Notes under the pieces: model-generated
Databases searched by the model: none
Told to the model about the DNA's origin: nothing
What the model saw: only the letters and a program-made list of their open reading frames with translations
Shown: positions 1-9,165 of the stretch, piece by piece
Position numbering within the stretch: the stretch's first letter is position 1
Layout: each line of letters begins with the position of its first letter
Assembly: GCF_900091415.1 (NCBI RefSeq)
Contig: NZ_FMHU01000002.1
Location: forward strand, 3,038,001 to 3,102,000
Reading direction: 5' to 3'
DNA length: 64,000 nucleotides
Origin: Micromonospora inyonensis
GTDB taxonomy: Bacteria; Actinomycetota; Actinomycetes; Mycobacteriales; Micromonosporaceae
Made by a program: the position numbers and the translations under genes

Positions 1-33
1 CGGCAGCGCGGGCCGGCAGCGCGGGGTACACCG

Positions 34-1272
34 TCAGGGCGCCGCCAGGGCCTCGGTGGGCGAGAGCCGGCTGGCCCGGATCGCCGGGTAGAGCCCGGCC
101 ACCGCACCGATGACGATCGTCGCGCCGATGCCACCGGCCATCACCCACAGCGGCACCACCGTCGGCCAGCCCTGCGAGAGGGCGTAACCGGCGGTGACGA
201 GGACCCCCAGCAGCACCCCGCCCAGCCCGCCGAGGGCGGACAGCAGCAGGGACTCGGCGAGGAACTGGGTGCGGACCTGCCCCCGGGTGGCTCCGAGCGC
301 GCGGCGCAACCCGATCTCCGCTCGCCGCTCGAGCACCGAGATGACCATGGTGTTGGCCACCCCGACGCCGCCCACCAGCAGGGCCACCGCCCCCAGGCCC
401 AGCAGCAGACCAGTGAACGCCTCGTCGGTGGCCTGCCGGGCGGCGAGCGCGTCCGAGGGCCGGGACACCTGGATCTCGTTGGCCTGTTCCGGGTTGGCGG
501 TCGCCGCCAGCACCCCGCGTACCGCCTCGACGTGCTCCTCGGCCGAGCGGGTGTAGATCCGGGTCGGGTGCCCGTCCAGCCCGAGGTAGGTGGTGGCGGC
601 CGGCCAGCCGACCAGCGCCGCCGAGTCGAGTTCCGGGGCGAGCGGCACCGGCCGGAGGATCCCGATCACGATGAACCACCGGCCGTCGATGTAGACCTGG
701 ATGTCCGGCCCGGCCGCGCCGAGCCCGAGCCGCTCGGCGGCGACCGCGCCGAGCACGGTGGCCGGGTACCGGGCGGTGGCGTCGTTGAGCCAGGTGCCGT
801 GGGCGACCGTGCCACCGACCGTGTCCAGGACGTCCAGGGTGACCGCCTGGGTCCCCAGGCCGCCGGTCTGCGCGGCCGGAATCCGGTCCGACCGGTAGAC
901 CGGTGTGTCGGCGAGCTGGGCGACCGCGGCGACCTGCTGCACCGGCCCGATCCGGGAGATCATCGCCACCGACTCGGTCGGCAGTTGGGCGTCCGCCCCG
1001 AAGAGGGTGCTGCCCGGCGCGACGGTGAGCAGGTTGGTGCCCAGGGCCGCCAGGGTCCGGTCCAGGTCGGCCCGGGACGACGAGGAGATCCCGACGACGC
1101 TGATCATCGCCGCGATGCCGATGGCGATGCCCAGCGCGGAGAGGAAGGCCCGCAGCGGACGGGTGCGCAGACCCACCCCGCCGACACGCAGCACGTCGCG
1201 CGGGTGCATCCGGGCGGGTCGCAGCCGTTCCGGACGGTCGGCACCCGGCGGCCGGGTCGTCGTCGCGGTCAC
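34..1272 (-). CDS. MacB-like ABC transporter permease (FtsX domain)
   Basis: This 412-residue protein has the MacB permease layout. One N-terminal membrane helix lies at about residues 42-62, then a long extracytoplasmic domain, then three C-terminal helices at about 285-310, 335-365 and 375-395. The last part is the FtsX domain, with [18 protein letters not shown] in the cytoplasmic loop, a hallmark of this family. It would form the membrane part of a mechanotransmission-type exporter with the ATPase just upstream. Its start overlaps the ATPase stop by 4 bases, so translation is probably coupled. Family assignment is strong. The exported substrate (antibiotic, lipid or peptide) cannot be read from sequence. 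Confidence 0.93.
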   Translation of the reverse strand: MTATTTRPPGADRPERLRPARMHPRDVLRVGGVGLRTRPLRAFLSALGIAIGIAAMISVVGISSSSRADLDRTLAALGTNLLTVAPGSTLFGADAQLPTESVAMISRIGPVQQVAAVAQLADTPVYRSDRIPAAQTGGLGTQAVTLDVLDTVGGTVAHGTWLNDATARYPATVLGAVAAERLGLGAAGPDIQVYIDGRWFIVIGILRPVPLAPELDSAALVGWPAATTYLGLDGHPTRIYTRSAEEHVEAVRGVLAATANPEQANEIQVSRPSDALAARQATDEAFTGLLLGLGAVALLVGGVGVANTMVISVLERRAEIGLRRALGATRGQVRTQFLAESLLLSALGGLGGVLLGVLVTAGYALSQGWPTVVPLWVMAGGIGATIVIGAVAGLYPAIRASRLSPTEALAAP

Positions 1273-1982
1273 CGGAGCACCCCCAGCGGGACGCCCTCGG
1301 AGACGATCCGCCCGTCGCGCATCCGCACTTGGCGGGGCAGGATCGCCGCGATCTCCCGGTCGTGGGTGATCACCACGACCGTGGTGCCGGCCGCGTGCAG
1401 CCCGTGCAGCAGCTCCATCACCCCGGCTCCGGAGGTGGAGTCCAGGTTGCCGGTGGGCTCGTCGGCCAGGAGCAACGGCGGTTCGCCGACCACGGCCCGG
1501 GCGATCGCCGCCCGCTGCCGTTCGCCGCCGGACAGTTGGTGCGGACGGTGGTCGAGGCGGTGGCCCAGTCCGACCCGGCGCAGGGCGACCTCCGCGCGCC
1601 GGTGCCGCTCCCGCCGGGGTACGCCCGCGTAGAGCAGGCCGTCGGCGACGTTCTCCACCAGCGGTACGCCCACCGCGAGGTGGAACTGCTGGAACACGAA
1701 ACCGATCCGGCTGGCCCGCAAGGCGGACAGTTCCCGGTCGGTCAGCCGCGACGTGTCGTACCCGTCGACGAGCACGGTGCCCGAGGTGGGCCGGTCCAGG
1801 GTGCCGATGACGTTGAGCATCGTGGACTTGCCGGATCCGGAGGGGCCCACGATGGCCACCAGTTCGCCCCGACCGATGGTCAGGTCGACCCGGTCGAGGG
1901 CGGCTACGGTGTCGCCGTACCGCCTGGTCACGTCCCGCAACTGCACGACGGGGCCGGCGGCGGCGCGGATCGGTTCAGTCAC
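1269..1982 (-). CDS. ABC transporter ATP-binding protein (MacB/LolD type)
   Basis: A 237-residue ATPase with a complete set of motifs: Walker [10 protein letters not shown] near residue 46, Q-loop, signature [14 protein letters not shown], Walker [14 protein letters not shown] and switch His in VVITHDRE. The TGNLDS extension after Walker B is typical of the LolD/MacB/FtsE subgroup, which energises FtsX-type permeases rather than classical importers. It lies between the membrane-fusion-like protein (8-base overlap) and the permease (4-base overlap), so the three make one transcript and one complex. The function is confident; the substrate is unknown. Confidence 0.95.
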   Translation of the reverse strand: MTEPIRAAAGPVVQLRDVTRRYGDTVAALDRVDLTIGRGELVAIVGPSGSGKSTMLNVIGTLDRPTSGTVLVDGYDTSRLTDRELSALRASRIGFVFQQFHLAVGVPLVENVADGLLYAGVPRRERHRRAEVALRRVGLGHRLDHRPHQLSGGERQRAAIARAVVGEPPLLLADEPTGNLDSTSGAGVMELLHGLHAAGTTVVVITHDREIAAILPRQVRMRDGRIVSEGVPLGVLR

Positions 1983-3129
1983 CGGGCATCCCCACCGTCA
2001 GCCCCTCGACGACCCCGTCGCCGGAGACCTCGACCCGGCCGGCGGCGAACAGGCCGGTCTTCACCGCGATGATCCGGGTACCCGTGTCGTCGGCCACCTG
2101 GAGGCCGTAGCCGCCCTCGGCGAGGGCGAGCAGCGCGGCGACCGGCACGGTGAGCACGTCCGCCCGCTGGGCCGCCACGAACCCGACGTCGACCGCCGCC
2201 TGCTCGAAGCCGGTCAGGGCGGCCGGGTCGTCCCCGGTCACCGAGACCTCGACCTTCGTCTCGGTGACCGGATCCTGTCCGGCCGCCCCCGCCGAGGTCT
2301 GCACGACCGTCTCGACGGCGCCGACCCGGCCGGTGGTGCGCCGGCCGTCCGGCAACGTGATGGTCACCTCCGCGCCCTTGCGGGCCAGCCGCTGGTCGTC
2401 GACGTCCAGTGTGCAGGTGACCAACCGGGTGGTGCCGGTCGTGGAGAGCACCGCCCGGCCCGGGGTGACCGCGTCCCCCACCTCGGCACCCTGGCTCGCC
2501 ACCCGGACCGTACCGGCGGCGTAGACGATCCGGCCCGGCTCGACCTGCCCGGTCTCGGGCACCCCCAGGTCCTCCTGCCAGCGGCGGACCGCGTCGGCCG
2601 TGGCGGAGGTGTAGTCCTCGTCGACGGTGAAGCCGGTGTAGCCCAGGTCGGTGAGGTTCTGCTCGAACTGCCGGACGTCCCGGCCGCTGACCCCGGACCG
2701 CAGGACCCGGTACGCCGGCAGGCTGCCGTGCAGCAGCACCACCGGCTCGTCGTCGACCCGGTACAGGGCCTTGCCCCGGGCGACCGTGGTCCCGGTGGCT
2801 GCCAGCCAGGTCAGCGTGCCGCTGTAGCGGGTGTCCAGGGCGCGCGGGGTGCCGTACCCCAGCTCGCCGGTCTTGGTCTCCCGGTCGACGAGGGTCTGCC
2901 GCGCGACGGCGGTGGTGGTCGGCGGGAGCGGGGCGGCCCCGGCCGACTCCCCGGCGCCGCCGTCGGAGGACACACCGACCGCGACCGCGCCGCCGGCCAG
3001 CACGACGGCCGCCCCGGCGGCCAGCACGGTGACCGGCCGCCACCGACGTCGGCGGTGCGGCGCCTCCGTCGTGCCGTCGCCACCGCCCACCGGGGTGACC
3101 CCGATGTCGGTGCCCATCGGCGCGCTCAC
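1975..3129 (-). CDS. Membrane-fusion/peptidoglycan-binding efflux accessory protein
   Basis: A 384-residue protein. A basic N-terminus (RRRRWRP) precedes a single membrane anchor ([20 protein letters not shown], about residues 38-57). A peptidoglycan_binding_1 domain is visible in [18 protein letters not shown] through [11 protein letters not shown], and the C-terminal beta-rich part resembles HlyD/MacA adaptor proteins. The GTG at 3129 overlaps the upstream stop as GTGA and is preferred; ATG at 3117 is an alternative. The reading frame stays open far upstream, but that part is antisense-like high-GC sequence within the lipoprotein gene. In Gram-positive MacAB-like systems this protein links the permease to the cell wall. 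The adaptor role is inferred from family and operon. Confidence 0.88.
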   Translation of the reverse strand: MSAPMGTDIGVTPVGGGDGTTEAPHRRRRWRPVTVLAAGAAVVLAGGAVAVGVSSDGGAGESAGAAPLPPTTTAVARQTLVDRETKTGELGYGTPRALDTRYSGTLTWLAATGTTVARGKALYRVDDEPVVLLHGSLPAYRVLRSGVSGRDVRQFEQNLTDLGYTGFTVDEDYTSATADAVRRWQEDLGVPETGQVEPGRIVYAAGTVRVASQGAEVGDAVTPGRAVLSTTGTTRLVTCTLDVDDQRLARKGAEVTITLPDGRRTTGRVGAVETVVQTSAGAAGQDPVTETKVEVSVTGDDPAALTGFEQAAVDVGFVAAQRADVLTVPVAALLALAEGGYGLQVADDTGTRIIAVKTGLFAAGRVEVSGDGVVEGLTVGMPGD

Positions 3130-3668
3130 GGCGTCCCCAGACGGTTGTCGAGGTTGGGCACCACCTCGCGGCACTTGTCGAACGCCGCCCGGACCGCCGG
3201 GTCCTGCCGGTCGATGTCGGCCTTGCCGGGCTGGATCCGGCCGTCGGCGTCCGGGTCGGGGAAGTTCGGCACGCCGTTCTCCCGCATACAGCGGGCCAGC
3301 TTGCGGACCTGTTCGACCTGGTCGGCGTTGAGCTGCCGGGGTTGTCCGCCGTTCGGGGCGTACTCCCGGCACGCCTGGAGCGCCGCCTGGACCTTCGTGC
3401 GGTCCACGTTGGAACCCGGTTTGAAGCGCGGGCCGTTCTGGCCCGGCTCCGGATCCGCCACGTCCAGCCCCTGCTCGCGCAGGCATCTGGTGAACCTGAT
3501 CCGGCGCTCCTCGTCGCTCAACGCGACGGCGGTGAGCGTCGGCCGCGCACCGCCACCACCGGCGTTGGCCACCCCCTCGTCGTCCCGGTCGCCCCCGCTG
3601 CAGCCGGCCAGACCGAAGGCCGCCGCGAGGGGCAGGGCGAGCAGTACGCCCGTCAGCCGTCTCCGCAT
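3126..3668 (-). CDS. Predicted lipoprotein of the efflux operon
   Basis: A 180-residue protein with a clear lipoprotein signal: MRRRLTG, a hydrophobic stretch, then the lipobox LAGC (Cys about residue 23) followed by a Ser/Gly/Asp-rich linker. The mature part has four widely spaced cysteines in patterns such as FTRCLREQG, ALQACREY, LARCMRENG and AFDKCREV, suggesting two disulfide-bonded repeats. I know no biochemical function for this actinobacterial family. It is first in the operon with the adaptor, ATPase and permease genes (GTGA overlap) and is divergent from a two-component system, so it may be a surface sensor or substrate-binding partner for the exporter (inference). Confidence 0.85.
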   Translation of the reverse strand: MRRRLTGVLLALPLAAAFGLAGCSGGDRDDEGVANAGGGGARPTLTAVALSDEERRIRFTRCLREQGLDVADPEPGQNGPRFKPGSNVDRTKVQAALQACREYAPNGGQPRQLNADQVEQVRKLARCMRENGVPNFPDPDADGRIQPGKADIDRQDPAVRAAFDKCREVVPNLDNRLGTP

Positions 3669-3744
3669 CGTCTCGTGCTCCTCTCTCCTCCGCCGGTGAA
3701 ACCGGCGTCCACGGAGAAGTCAACGTCACGGGGCGTAGCCAGAG

Positions 3745-3780
3745 CGTAAACGCCGCGGATCCGTTAACGGCGTGGTTACG
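3745..3780. promoter_or_regulatory. Imperfect inverted repeat between efflux operon and response regulator
   Basis: The intergenic region between the divergent lipoprotein and response regulator genes contains CGTAAACGCCG (3745-3755) and, inverted, CGGCGTGGTTACG (3768-3780). It is AT-richer than its surroundings, including a GTTAAC core. The position suits a binding site for the adjacent OmpR-type regulator controlling itself and the efflux operon. The repeat is directly visible; the regulatory role is inference. Confidence 0.4.
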
Positions 3781-3803
3781 CCGCGATGGGCGAGGATGTG
3801 ACG

Positions 3804-4460
3804 GTGCGGGTACTGGTGGTCGAAGACGAACGGCTCCTGGCGGACGCGATTGCCGAATGGCTGCGCCGGGAGTCCTTCGCGGTGGACGTCGTGTACGACG
3901 GGGACGCCGCGCTGGAACGGCTCGGGGTCAACGGGTACGACGTGGTGGTGCTCGACCGGGACCTGCCGGTGGTGCACGGCGACGACGTGTGCCGGGCGGT
4001 GGTCGACTCCGACCGGGAGACCCGGGTGCTGATGCTGACCGCCGCCGCCGCCGTCCGGGAGCGGGTCGCCGGGCTGGCCATCGGGGCCGACGACTACCTG
4101 ACCAAGCCGTTCGCGTTCATCGAGTTGAGCGCGCGGGTGCACGCACTGACCCGGCGTACCCGGCCGGCCGCGCCCCCCAGGCTGACCCGGGCCGGCATCG
4201 TGCTGGACCCGGCCCGGCGGGAGGTGACCCGGGACGGGCGCCCCGTGCCGCTGTCCCGCAAGGAGTTCGGGGTGCTGGCCGAGCTGCTGCGGGCCGACGG
4301 GGCGGTGGTCTCCGCCGAGGAACTGCTGGAACGGGCCTGGGACGAGCACATCGACCCGCTGACCAACGTGCTGCGGGTGACCGTGATGAAGCTGCGCCGC
4401 AAGCTCGGCGAGCCGCCCGTCATCGAGACGGTGCCCGGCGCGGGGTACCGCATCCGGTGA
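3804..4460 (+). CDS. OmpR/PhoB-family response regulator
   Basis: About 218 residues. The receiver domain starts at VRVLVVEDE, with the acidic pocket, phospho-acceptor Asp in VVVLDRDLP and conserved Lys in DYLTKPFAF. The C-terminal winged helix contains RKEFGVLAELLRADG and VTVMKLRRKLGEPP, ending in the family-typical VPGAGYRIR. The GTG at 3804 is preferred because GAGGA lies 7 bases upstream and the protein then begins at the receiver domain; ATG 3786 would add six residues. Its end overlaps the kinase start as GTGA. It probably regulates the divergent efflux operon (inference from position). Confidence 0.93.
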   Translation: MRVLVVEDERLLADAIAEWLRRESFAVDVVYDGDAALERLGVNGYDVVVLDRDLPVVHGDDVCRAVVDSDRETRVLMLTAAAAVRERVAGLAIGADDYLTKPFAFIELSARVHALTRRTRPAAPPRLTRAGIVLDPARREVTRDGRPVPLSRKEFGVLAELLRADGAVVSAEELLERAWDEHIDPLTNVLRVTVMKLRRKLGEPPVIETVPGAGYRIR

Positions 4461-5635
4461 AGAAGCTGACCATCCGCGCCCGGCTCACGCTGGTCTACGG
4501 CGGGCTGTTCCTGTTCGCCGGCACGGTGCTGCTCGCGGTGACCTACGTGCTGGTCGACCAGCGGCTCACCCGTGGTCTCGGGTTCGACCTGCGCAGCCGG
4601 GACTCCGGCAAGGTGTCGCTGCCGCAGTCCGGCACCAAGATCACCTCCGAGCAGGCGGAGACCCTGCGCGGACTGGTCCGGCAGGTGCAGGAGGACGTCC
4701 GGCAGGACGCGCTGGACTCCCTGCTGACCCAGGGCGGGGTGGCGCTGGCCGTGGTGACGGTCGCCGCCGTCGCGTTCGGCTGGCTGGTCGCCGGGCGGGC
4801 GTTGCAGCCGCTGAACCAGATCACCGGGACCGCCCGCCGGATCGCCGGCGCGGACGGTGCCGGCAAGGGCCTGCACGAGCGGATCGCCCTGGACGGTCCG
4901 ACCGACGAGGTGAAGGAACTCGCCGACACCTTCGACCTGATGCTGGAACGGCTCGACCGGTCCTTCGACGGCCAACGACGGTTCGTCGCCAACGCCTCGC
5001 ACGAGCTGCGCACCCCGCTGGCGATCAACCGGTCCCTGGTCGAACTGGCCATCACCCGACCGGACGCCCCGGCGGAGCTGCGCCAGCTCGGGGAGGTGCT
5101 GCTCACGGTGAACGAACGGCACGAACGGCTGATCGACGGTCTGCTCACCCTCGCCGACTCGGAGAACACGCTGACCGAACGTACCGAGGTGGACCTCGCC
5201 GAGATGGCCGGTCACCTGACCGACCAGACCGCCGCCCGGACGGCACTGGCGGTCTCCCGACAGCTGGCCCCGGCTCGTACGGTCGGCGACCCGGTGCTGC
5301 TGGAGCGGCTCACCCAGAACCTGCTGGAGAACGCGGTACGGCACAACCTCGGCGAGGACGGGTGGCTGACCGTCAGCACCACGACGACCGACGGCCGGGC
5401 CGTGCTGACCGTCAGCAACACCGGACCGGTCGTGCCCGGGTACGAGGTCGAGTCGATCTTCCTGCCCTTCCGGCGGTTGAACCGGGAGCGGGCGGCCGGC
5501 AACCGGGGTTTCGGGCTCGGCCTGTCCATCGTCCGGGCGGTGGCCCGGGCGCACGGGGGCACGGTGCACGCCCTGCCCCGGCCGGGCGGCGGTCTGGTCG
5601 TCACCGTCTCCCTGCCCACCCCCGGCGCGGGGTGA
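4457..5635 (+). CDS. Sensor histidine kinase
   Basis: A 392-residue membrane kinase. Two membrane helices (about residues 9-30 and 92-113) flank a short extracytoplasmic segment of about 60 residues. A HAMP linker follows, then the HisKA domain with phospho-acceptor His182 in ANASHELRTPL, and the HATPase domain with N-box NLLENAVRH and G-box GNRGFGLGLSIV. It is translationally coupled to the response regulator. The small sensor region suggests detection within or near the membrane, as in kinases that guard against cell-envelope antibiotics together with MacAB-like pumps. That parallel is inferred. Confidence 0.94.
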   Translation: MKKLTIRARLTLVYGGLFLFAGTVLLAVTYVLVDQRLTRGLGFDLRSRDSGKVSLPQSGTKITSEQAETLRGLVRQVQEDVRQDALDSLLTQGGVALAVVTVAAVAFGWLVAGRALQPLNQITGTARRIAGADGAGKGLHERIALDGPTDEVKELADTFDLMLERLDRSFDGQRRFVANASHELRTPLAINRSLVELAITRPDAPAELRQLGEVLLTVNERHERLIDGLLTLADSENTLTERTEVDLAEMAGHLTDQTAARTALAVSRQLAPARTVGDPVLLERLTQNLLENAVRHNLGEDGWLTVSTTTTDGRAVLTVSNTGPVVPGYEVESIFLPFRRLNRERAAGNRGFGLGLSIVRAVARAHGGTVHALPRPGGGLVVTVSLPTPGAG

Positions 5636-5712
5636 AACGGCGGGGAGGTTCACCGGTCGCTGCCCGGGTAGCAGTCCCGAAAAGGACGACCCGAGACGGC
5701 GGAGGGACCGGA

Positions 5713-6897
5713 ATGAAGGCACTGACCTGGCACGGGAAGCGGGACGTACGGGTGGAGGAGGTCCCGGACCCGAGGATCGAGGAGCCCACCGACGCGATCG
5801 TCCGGATCACCTCGACCGCGATCTGCGGCTCGGACCTGCATCTCTACGAGGTGCTCGGGCCGTTCCTGAAACCGGGGGACGTCCTCGGGCACGAGCCGAT
5901 GGGCATCGTCGAGGAGGTCGGCTCCGGGGTGACCCGGCTCCGGCCGGGCGACCGGGTGGTGGTGCCGTTCACCATCGCCTGCGGGCCCTGCTGGATGTGC
6001 GACCGGCAGCTCTACGCGCAGTGCGAGACCACGCAGGTCACCTCGGAGGGCAAGGGCGCGGCGCTGTTCGGCTACACCTCCCTGTACGGCTCGGTGCCGG
6101 GCGGGCAGGCCGAGTACCTGCGGGTGCCGCAGGCCCAGTTCGGGCCGATCAAGGTCCCGGAGAACGGCCCGGACGAGCGGTACCTCTACCTCTCCGACAT
6201 TCTCCCCACCGCCTGGCAGGCGGTGACGTACGCCGACACCCCGCCCGGCGGCACGCTCGCCGTCTTCGGGCTCGGTCCGGTCGGCCAGTTCTGCGCCCGC
6301 ATCGGCCGCCACCTCGGCGCGGGCCGGGTGATCGGGCTGGACCTGGTGCCGGAACGGCTGGAGATGGCCCGCCGGCACGGCATCGAGGTGCTCGACGTGA
6401 CCCAGCTGGAGGACGTGCCGGGCGCACTGATCGACCTGGTGGACGGGCGCGGGCCGGACGCGGTGATCGACGCGGTCGGCATGGAGGCCCACGGCTCGAC
6501 CTCCGGGCGGATCGCCCAGACCGCCGCCGGCCTGTTGCCGGACCGGCTGGCCCAGGCGATGACCGACAAGGTGGGCGTGGACCGGCTCGTCGTGCTCAAG
6601 GCCGCGCTCAAAGCCGTCCGGCGGGGTGACACCGTCTCCGTCTCCGGGGTGTACGGCGGCGAGGTGGACCCGCTGCCGCTGATGGAGATGTTCGACCGGG
6701 GCGTGCAGCTGCGGATGGGCCAGTGCCACGTCCGCCGCTGGACCGACGAGATCCTGCCGCTGCTGTCCGGCGACGACGACCCGTTGGGCGTGGCGGACCT
6801 GCGTACCCACCGGTTGCCGCTGGATGACGCGCCGAAGGCGTACGAGATGTTCCAGAAGAAGGCGGACGGCTGCGTCAAGGTCGTGCTCGCCCCGTGA
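5713..6897 (+). CDS. Zinc-dependent alcohol/formaldehyde dehydrogenase-like protein
   Basis: A 394-residue medium-chain dehydrogenase. The catalytic zinc ligands are in ICGSDLHLY and GHEPMGIVEEVG. The structural zinc site is CGPCWMCDRQLYAQC. The Rossmann nucleotide site is GLGPVGQFCARIG, followed by an acidic residue in GLDLVPERL that suits NAD. The insertion around residues 110-135 and overall length match the glutathione-independent formaldehyde dehydrogenase/threonine dehydrogenase-like branch. It stands alone, 77 bases after the kinase gene. Start ATG 5713 is preceded by the purine-rich GGAGGGACCGGA. The substrate cannot be assigned. Confidence 0.92.
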   Translation: MKALTWHGKRDVRVEEVPDPRIEEPTDAIVRITSTAICGSDLHLYEVLGPFLKPGDVLGHEPMGIVEEVGSGVTRLRPGDRVVVPFTIACGPCWMCDRQLYAQCETTQVTSEGKGAALFGYTSLYGSVPGGQAEYLRVPQAQFGPIKVPENGPDERYLYLSDILPTAWQAVTYADTPPGGTLAVFGLGPVGQFCARIGRHLGAGRVIGLDLVPERLEMARRHGIEVLDVTQLEDVPGALIDLVDGRGPDAVIDAVGMEAHGSTSGRIAQTAAGLLPDRLAQAMTDKVGVDRLVVLKAALKAVRRGDTVSVSGVYGGEVDPLPLMEMFDRGVQLRMGQCHVRRWTDEILPLLSGDDDPLGVADLRTHRLPLDDAPKAYEMFQKKADGCVKVVLAP

Positions 6898-7056
6898 GTC
6901 GGATGGTCGTCACCGGCGCGACGGGACGGTGACGCTCCGGCCACCGTCGGCACCACGCTCCACCGTCGGCGACGATCAGGCCGTACCCACCGCACACGCT
7001 CCATCGCCTACGGTGACCGGATGGACACTCCGGCCGCACGGGACGAGGAGACACGC

Positions 7057-7962
7057 GTGACTGCCAGGGGCACCCCCGCCCAGGCCGCCGCCCTGGTCGC
7101 CGCCGCGTACCAGCAGCACACCCTGGACGCCGGTGGCAGCTGGCAGGCGTACGTCAGCGTCGCCGACCCGGCGGGCGCACCGCTGCCGGCGGTCGCCGAC
7201 GAACCGGACCGCCTGCTCGAGGCGTACAGCGTGAACAAGATCGCCGTCGCCGTGGCGGTGTTGGACAAGGTCGACCGGGGACTGCTCACGCTCACCCAGC
7301 GACTCGACGTCACCTCCGCGATCGTGATCCCCGGCGGGGACGGCATTTTCAGCCTGGACGGGGCGTACCCCAGCTCGGTCACCCTCGGCCACGCCCTCGC
7401 GGCGCTGCTCACCGTCTCCGACGACACCGCCGTACGGCTGTGCGGCCTGGTCTGCCCGGCGGCCGAGCTGAACACGATCCTCCAGGCCAAGGGCTTCCCG
7501 AACACGCAGGTGCAGCCGGTGGCCAACCCGAACCGGTTCTACCTCGGCACCAGCACCCCCCGGGAGACACACGGCCTGCTCCGCGCGCTGGTGGCCGGCA
7601 CTCTGCTCGCCCCCGCCTCCACGGCGTTCCTGCTGCGTCAGCTGCGCGCCCCGATCGCCCACACCGACGGCGTCCGACGCACCATGTCCTCCGACGAACG
7701 GGCCCGCGTCGCCACCAAGGGCGGCTGGTACGCCGACGCGCGCAACGAGGCCGGCGTGATCTTCGACCGGGCCGGGGCCCCGGTGCTGACGTACGCCCTC
7801 TTCGCCGCCGGGCAGGCCGACCCGGGCAACTTCGGCGGAACCCACCCGGCGGTCACCGCACGGGCGAAGATGGGACGGAGCTTCCTCGACGCGGTGGACG
7901 GCCTGACCGGCACCGGAACGGCTCACCGGGTCAGCCGCCAGCGCCCGAGCAACGGCGGCTGA
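7057..7962 (+). CDS. Class A beta-lactamase-like serine hydrolase
   Basis: About 301 residues of the penicillin-recognising serine hydrolase fold. The nucleophile motif is SVNK (Ser58, Lys61 from this start), followed by an SDN-like SDDT (about 121) and KGG (about 221) replacing KTG. The glycine in the third motif and the absence of any signal peptide argue for a cytosolic hydrolase/esterase-like role rather than a secreted antibiotic resistance enzyme. GTG 7057 is preferred, with GGACGAGGAG 6 bases upstream; ATG 7021 is also open and adds 12 residues. No operon partners are evident. Confidence 0.85.
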   Translation: MTARGTPAQAAALVAAAYQQHTLDAGGSWQAYVSVADPAGAPLPAVADEPDRLLEAYSVNKIAVAVAVLDKVDRGLLTLTQRLDVTSAIVIPGGDGIFSLDGAYPSSVTLGHALAALLTVSDDTAVRLCGLVCPAAELNTILQAKGFPNTQVQPVANPNRFYLGTSTPRETHGLLRALVAGTLLAPASTAFLLRQLRAPIAHTDGVRRTMSSDERARVATKGGWYADARNEAGVIFDRAGAPVLTYALFAAGQADPGNFGGTHPAVTARAKMGRSFLDAVDGLTGTGTAHRVSRQRPSNGG

Positions 7963-8014
7963 CGCGTCGGGGCTACCGTGGCACCCGGGGTTCGACCGGG
8001 CGGAGGGAAGGTTC

Positions 8015-9148
8015 ATGGGGGGACGCGAGCAGCGGGCACGACGGGGCCGGGGCGGTCGGGTGGCCGGGGTGGTGGGCCTGGCCGCGCTGGCTACCCTCGC
8101 CTGGGCCGCCCGGGACGTGCCGGCCGCACTGGGGGGCCGGCTCACCGGGGCCCGCGCCGAACGCGTCCGCCGATCGCCGCAGTTCCACGACGGCGCGTTC
8201 CACAACCCCGCCGACGTCCGCACGACGATCGCCGACCCCGGCCGGAACCTGCTGTGGGAACTGCTCTTCGGCCAGCAGCGACGCCGGCCGACGCGGCCGG
8301 TGCCGCTGCTGCGGCCGGCTCCCGGCAGCGGCGACGAGCGGGAACTCGCCGTCGTCTGGTACGGCCACGCGTCCGCGCTGGTCGAGATCGAGGGACGGCG
8401 GGTGCTCCTCGACCCGGTGTGGAGCGACCGTTGCTCCCCGTCGCAGGTGGTCGGCCCGCGCCGGCTGCACGCCCCGCCGGTGGGCCTCGACGAACTGCCC
8501 CCGGTGGACGCGATCGTGATCTCCCACGACCACTACGACCACCTCGACATGGCGACGGTGTGCCGCCTGTGGGACACCCAGGCCGCGCCGTTCCTGGTGC
8601 CGCTCGGCATCGGCGCGCACCTGGACCGGTGGGGTGTGCCGGCGGACCGGATCGTCGAGCTGGACTGGGCGGAGAGCCACCGGGTGGCCGGGCTGACGAT
8701 CACCGCCACCGCCGCGCAGCACTTCTCCGGCCGGGGCCTGCGCCGTGACGGCACGCTTTGGGGCTCGTGGGTGCTGGCCGGGACGCACCGCCGGGTCTTC
8801 TACACCGGCGACTCCGGCTACTTCCCCGGGTACGCCGACATCGGCGAGACGTACGGACCGTTCGACGTGACGCTGACCCAGATCGGCGCGTACGACCGGG
8901 CCTGGCCGAACATCCACATGTTCCCGGAGGAGGCGGTCGTCGCCCACCTCGACGTGCGGGGCGGGCTGCTGGTGCCGGTGCACTGGTGCACCTTCAACCT
9001 GGCCCTGCACGACTGGGCCGAGCCGGTGAACCGGCTCTGGCGGGAGGCGAAGGCCCGGGGCGTCCGGATCGCCGTGCCCCGCCCAGGCGAGCGGGTGGTG
9101 GTGGACGACCCGCCAGCGGTGGACGCCTGGTGGGACCAGGTCGCCTGA
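8015..9148 (+). CDS. MBL-fold metal-dependent hydrolase (UlaG/NAPE-PLD-like)
   Basis: A 377-residue protein with an N-terminal membrane or signal-anchor segment (about residues 11-30). The metallo-beta-lactamase fold follows: WYGHASALVEI, LLDPVW, the metal-binding motif SHDHYDHLD, then AAQHFSGR and YTGDSGY. The final His is in VPVHWCTFNL. This order fits the Lactamase_B_2 branch, which includes UlaG and N-acyl-phosphatidylethanolamine phospholipase D relatives. The anchor suggests action at the membrane, perhaps on phospholipid-like substrates (inference). It is convergent with the dGTPase-like gene, separated by 17 bases. Confidence 0.88.
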   Translation: MGGREQRARRGRGGRVAGVVGLAALATLAWAARDVPAALGGRLTGARAERVRRSPQFHDGAFHNPADVRTTIADPGRNLLWELLFGQQRRRPTRPVPLLRPAPGSGDERELAVVWYGHASALVEIEGRRVLLDPVWSDRCSPSQVVGPRRLHAPPVGLDELPPVDAIVISHDHYDHLDMATVCRLWDTQAAPFLVPLGIGAHLDRWGVPADRIVELDWAESHRVAGLTITATAAQHFSGRGLRRDGTLWGSWVLAGTHRRVFYTGDSGYFPGYADIGETYGPFDVTLTQIGAYDRAWPNIHMFPEEAVVAHLDVRGGLLVPVHWCTFNLALHDWAEPVNRLWREAKARGVRIAVPRPGERVVVDDPPAVDAWWDQVA

Positions 9149-9165
9149 GCGCCTGGCGGTGCCGG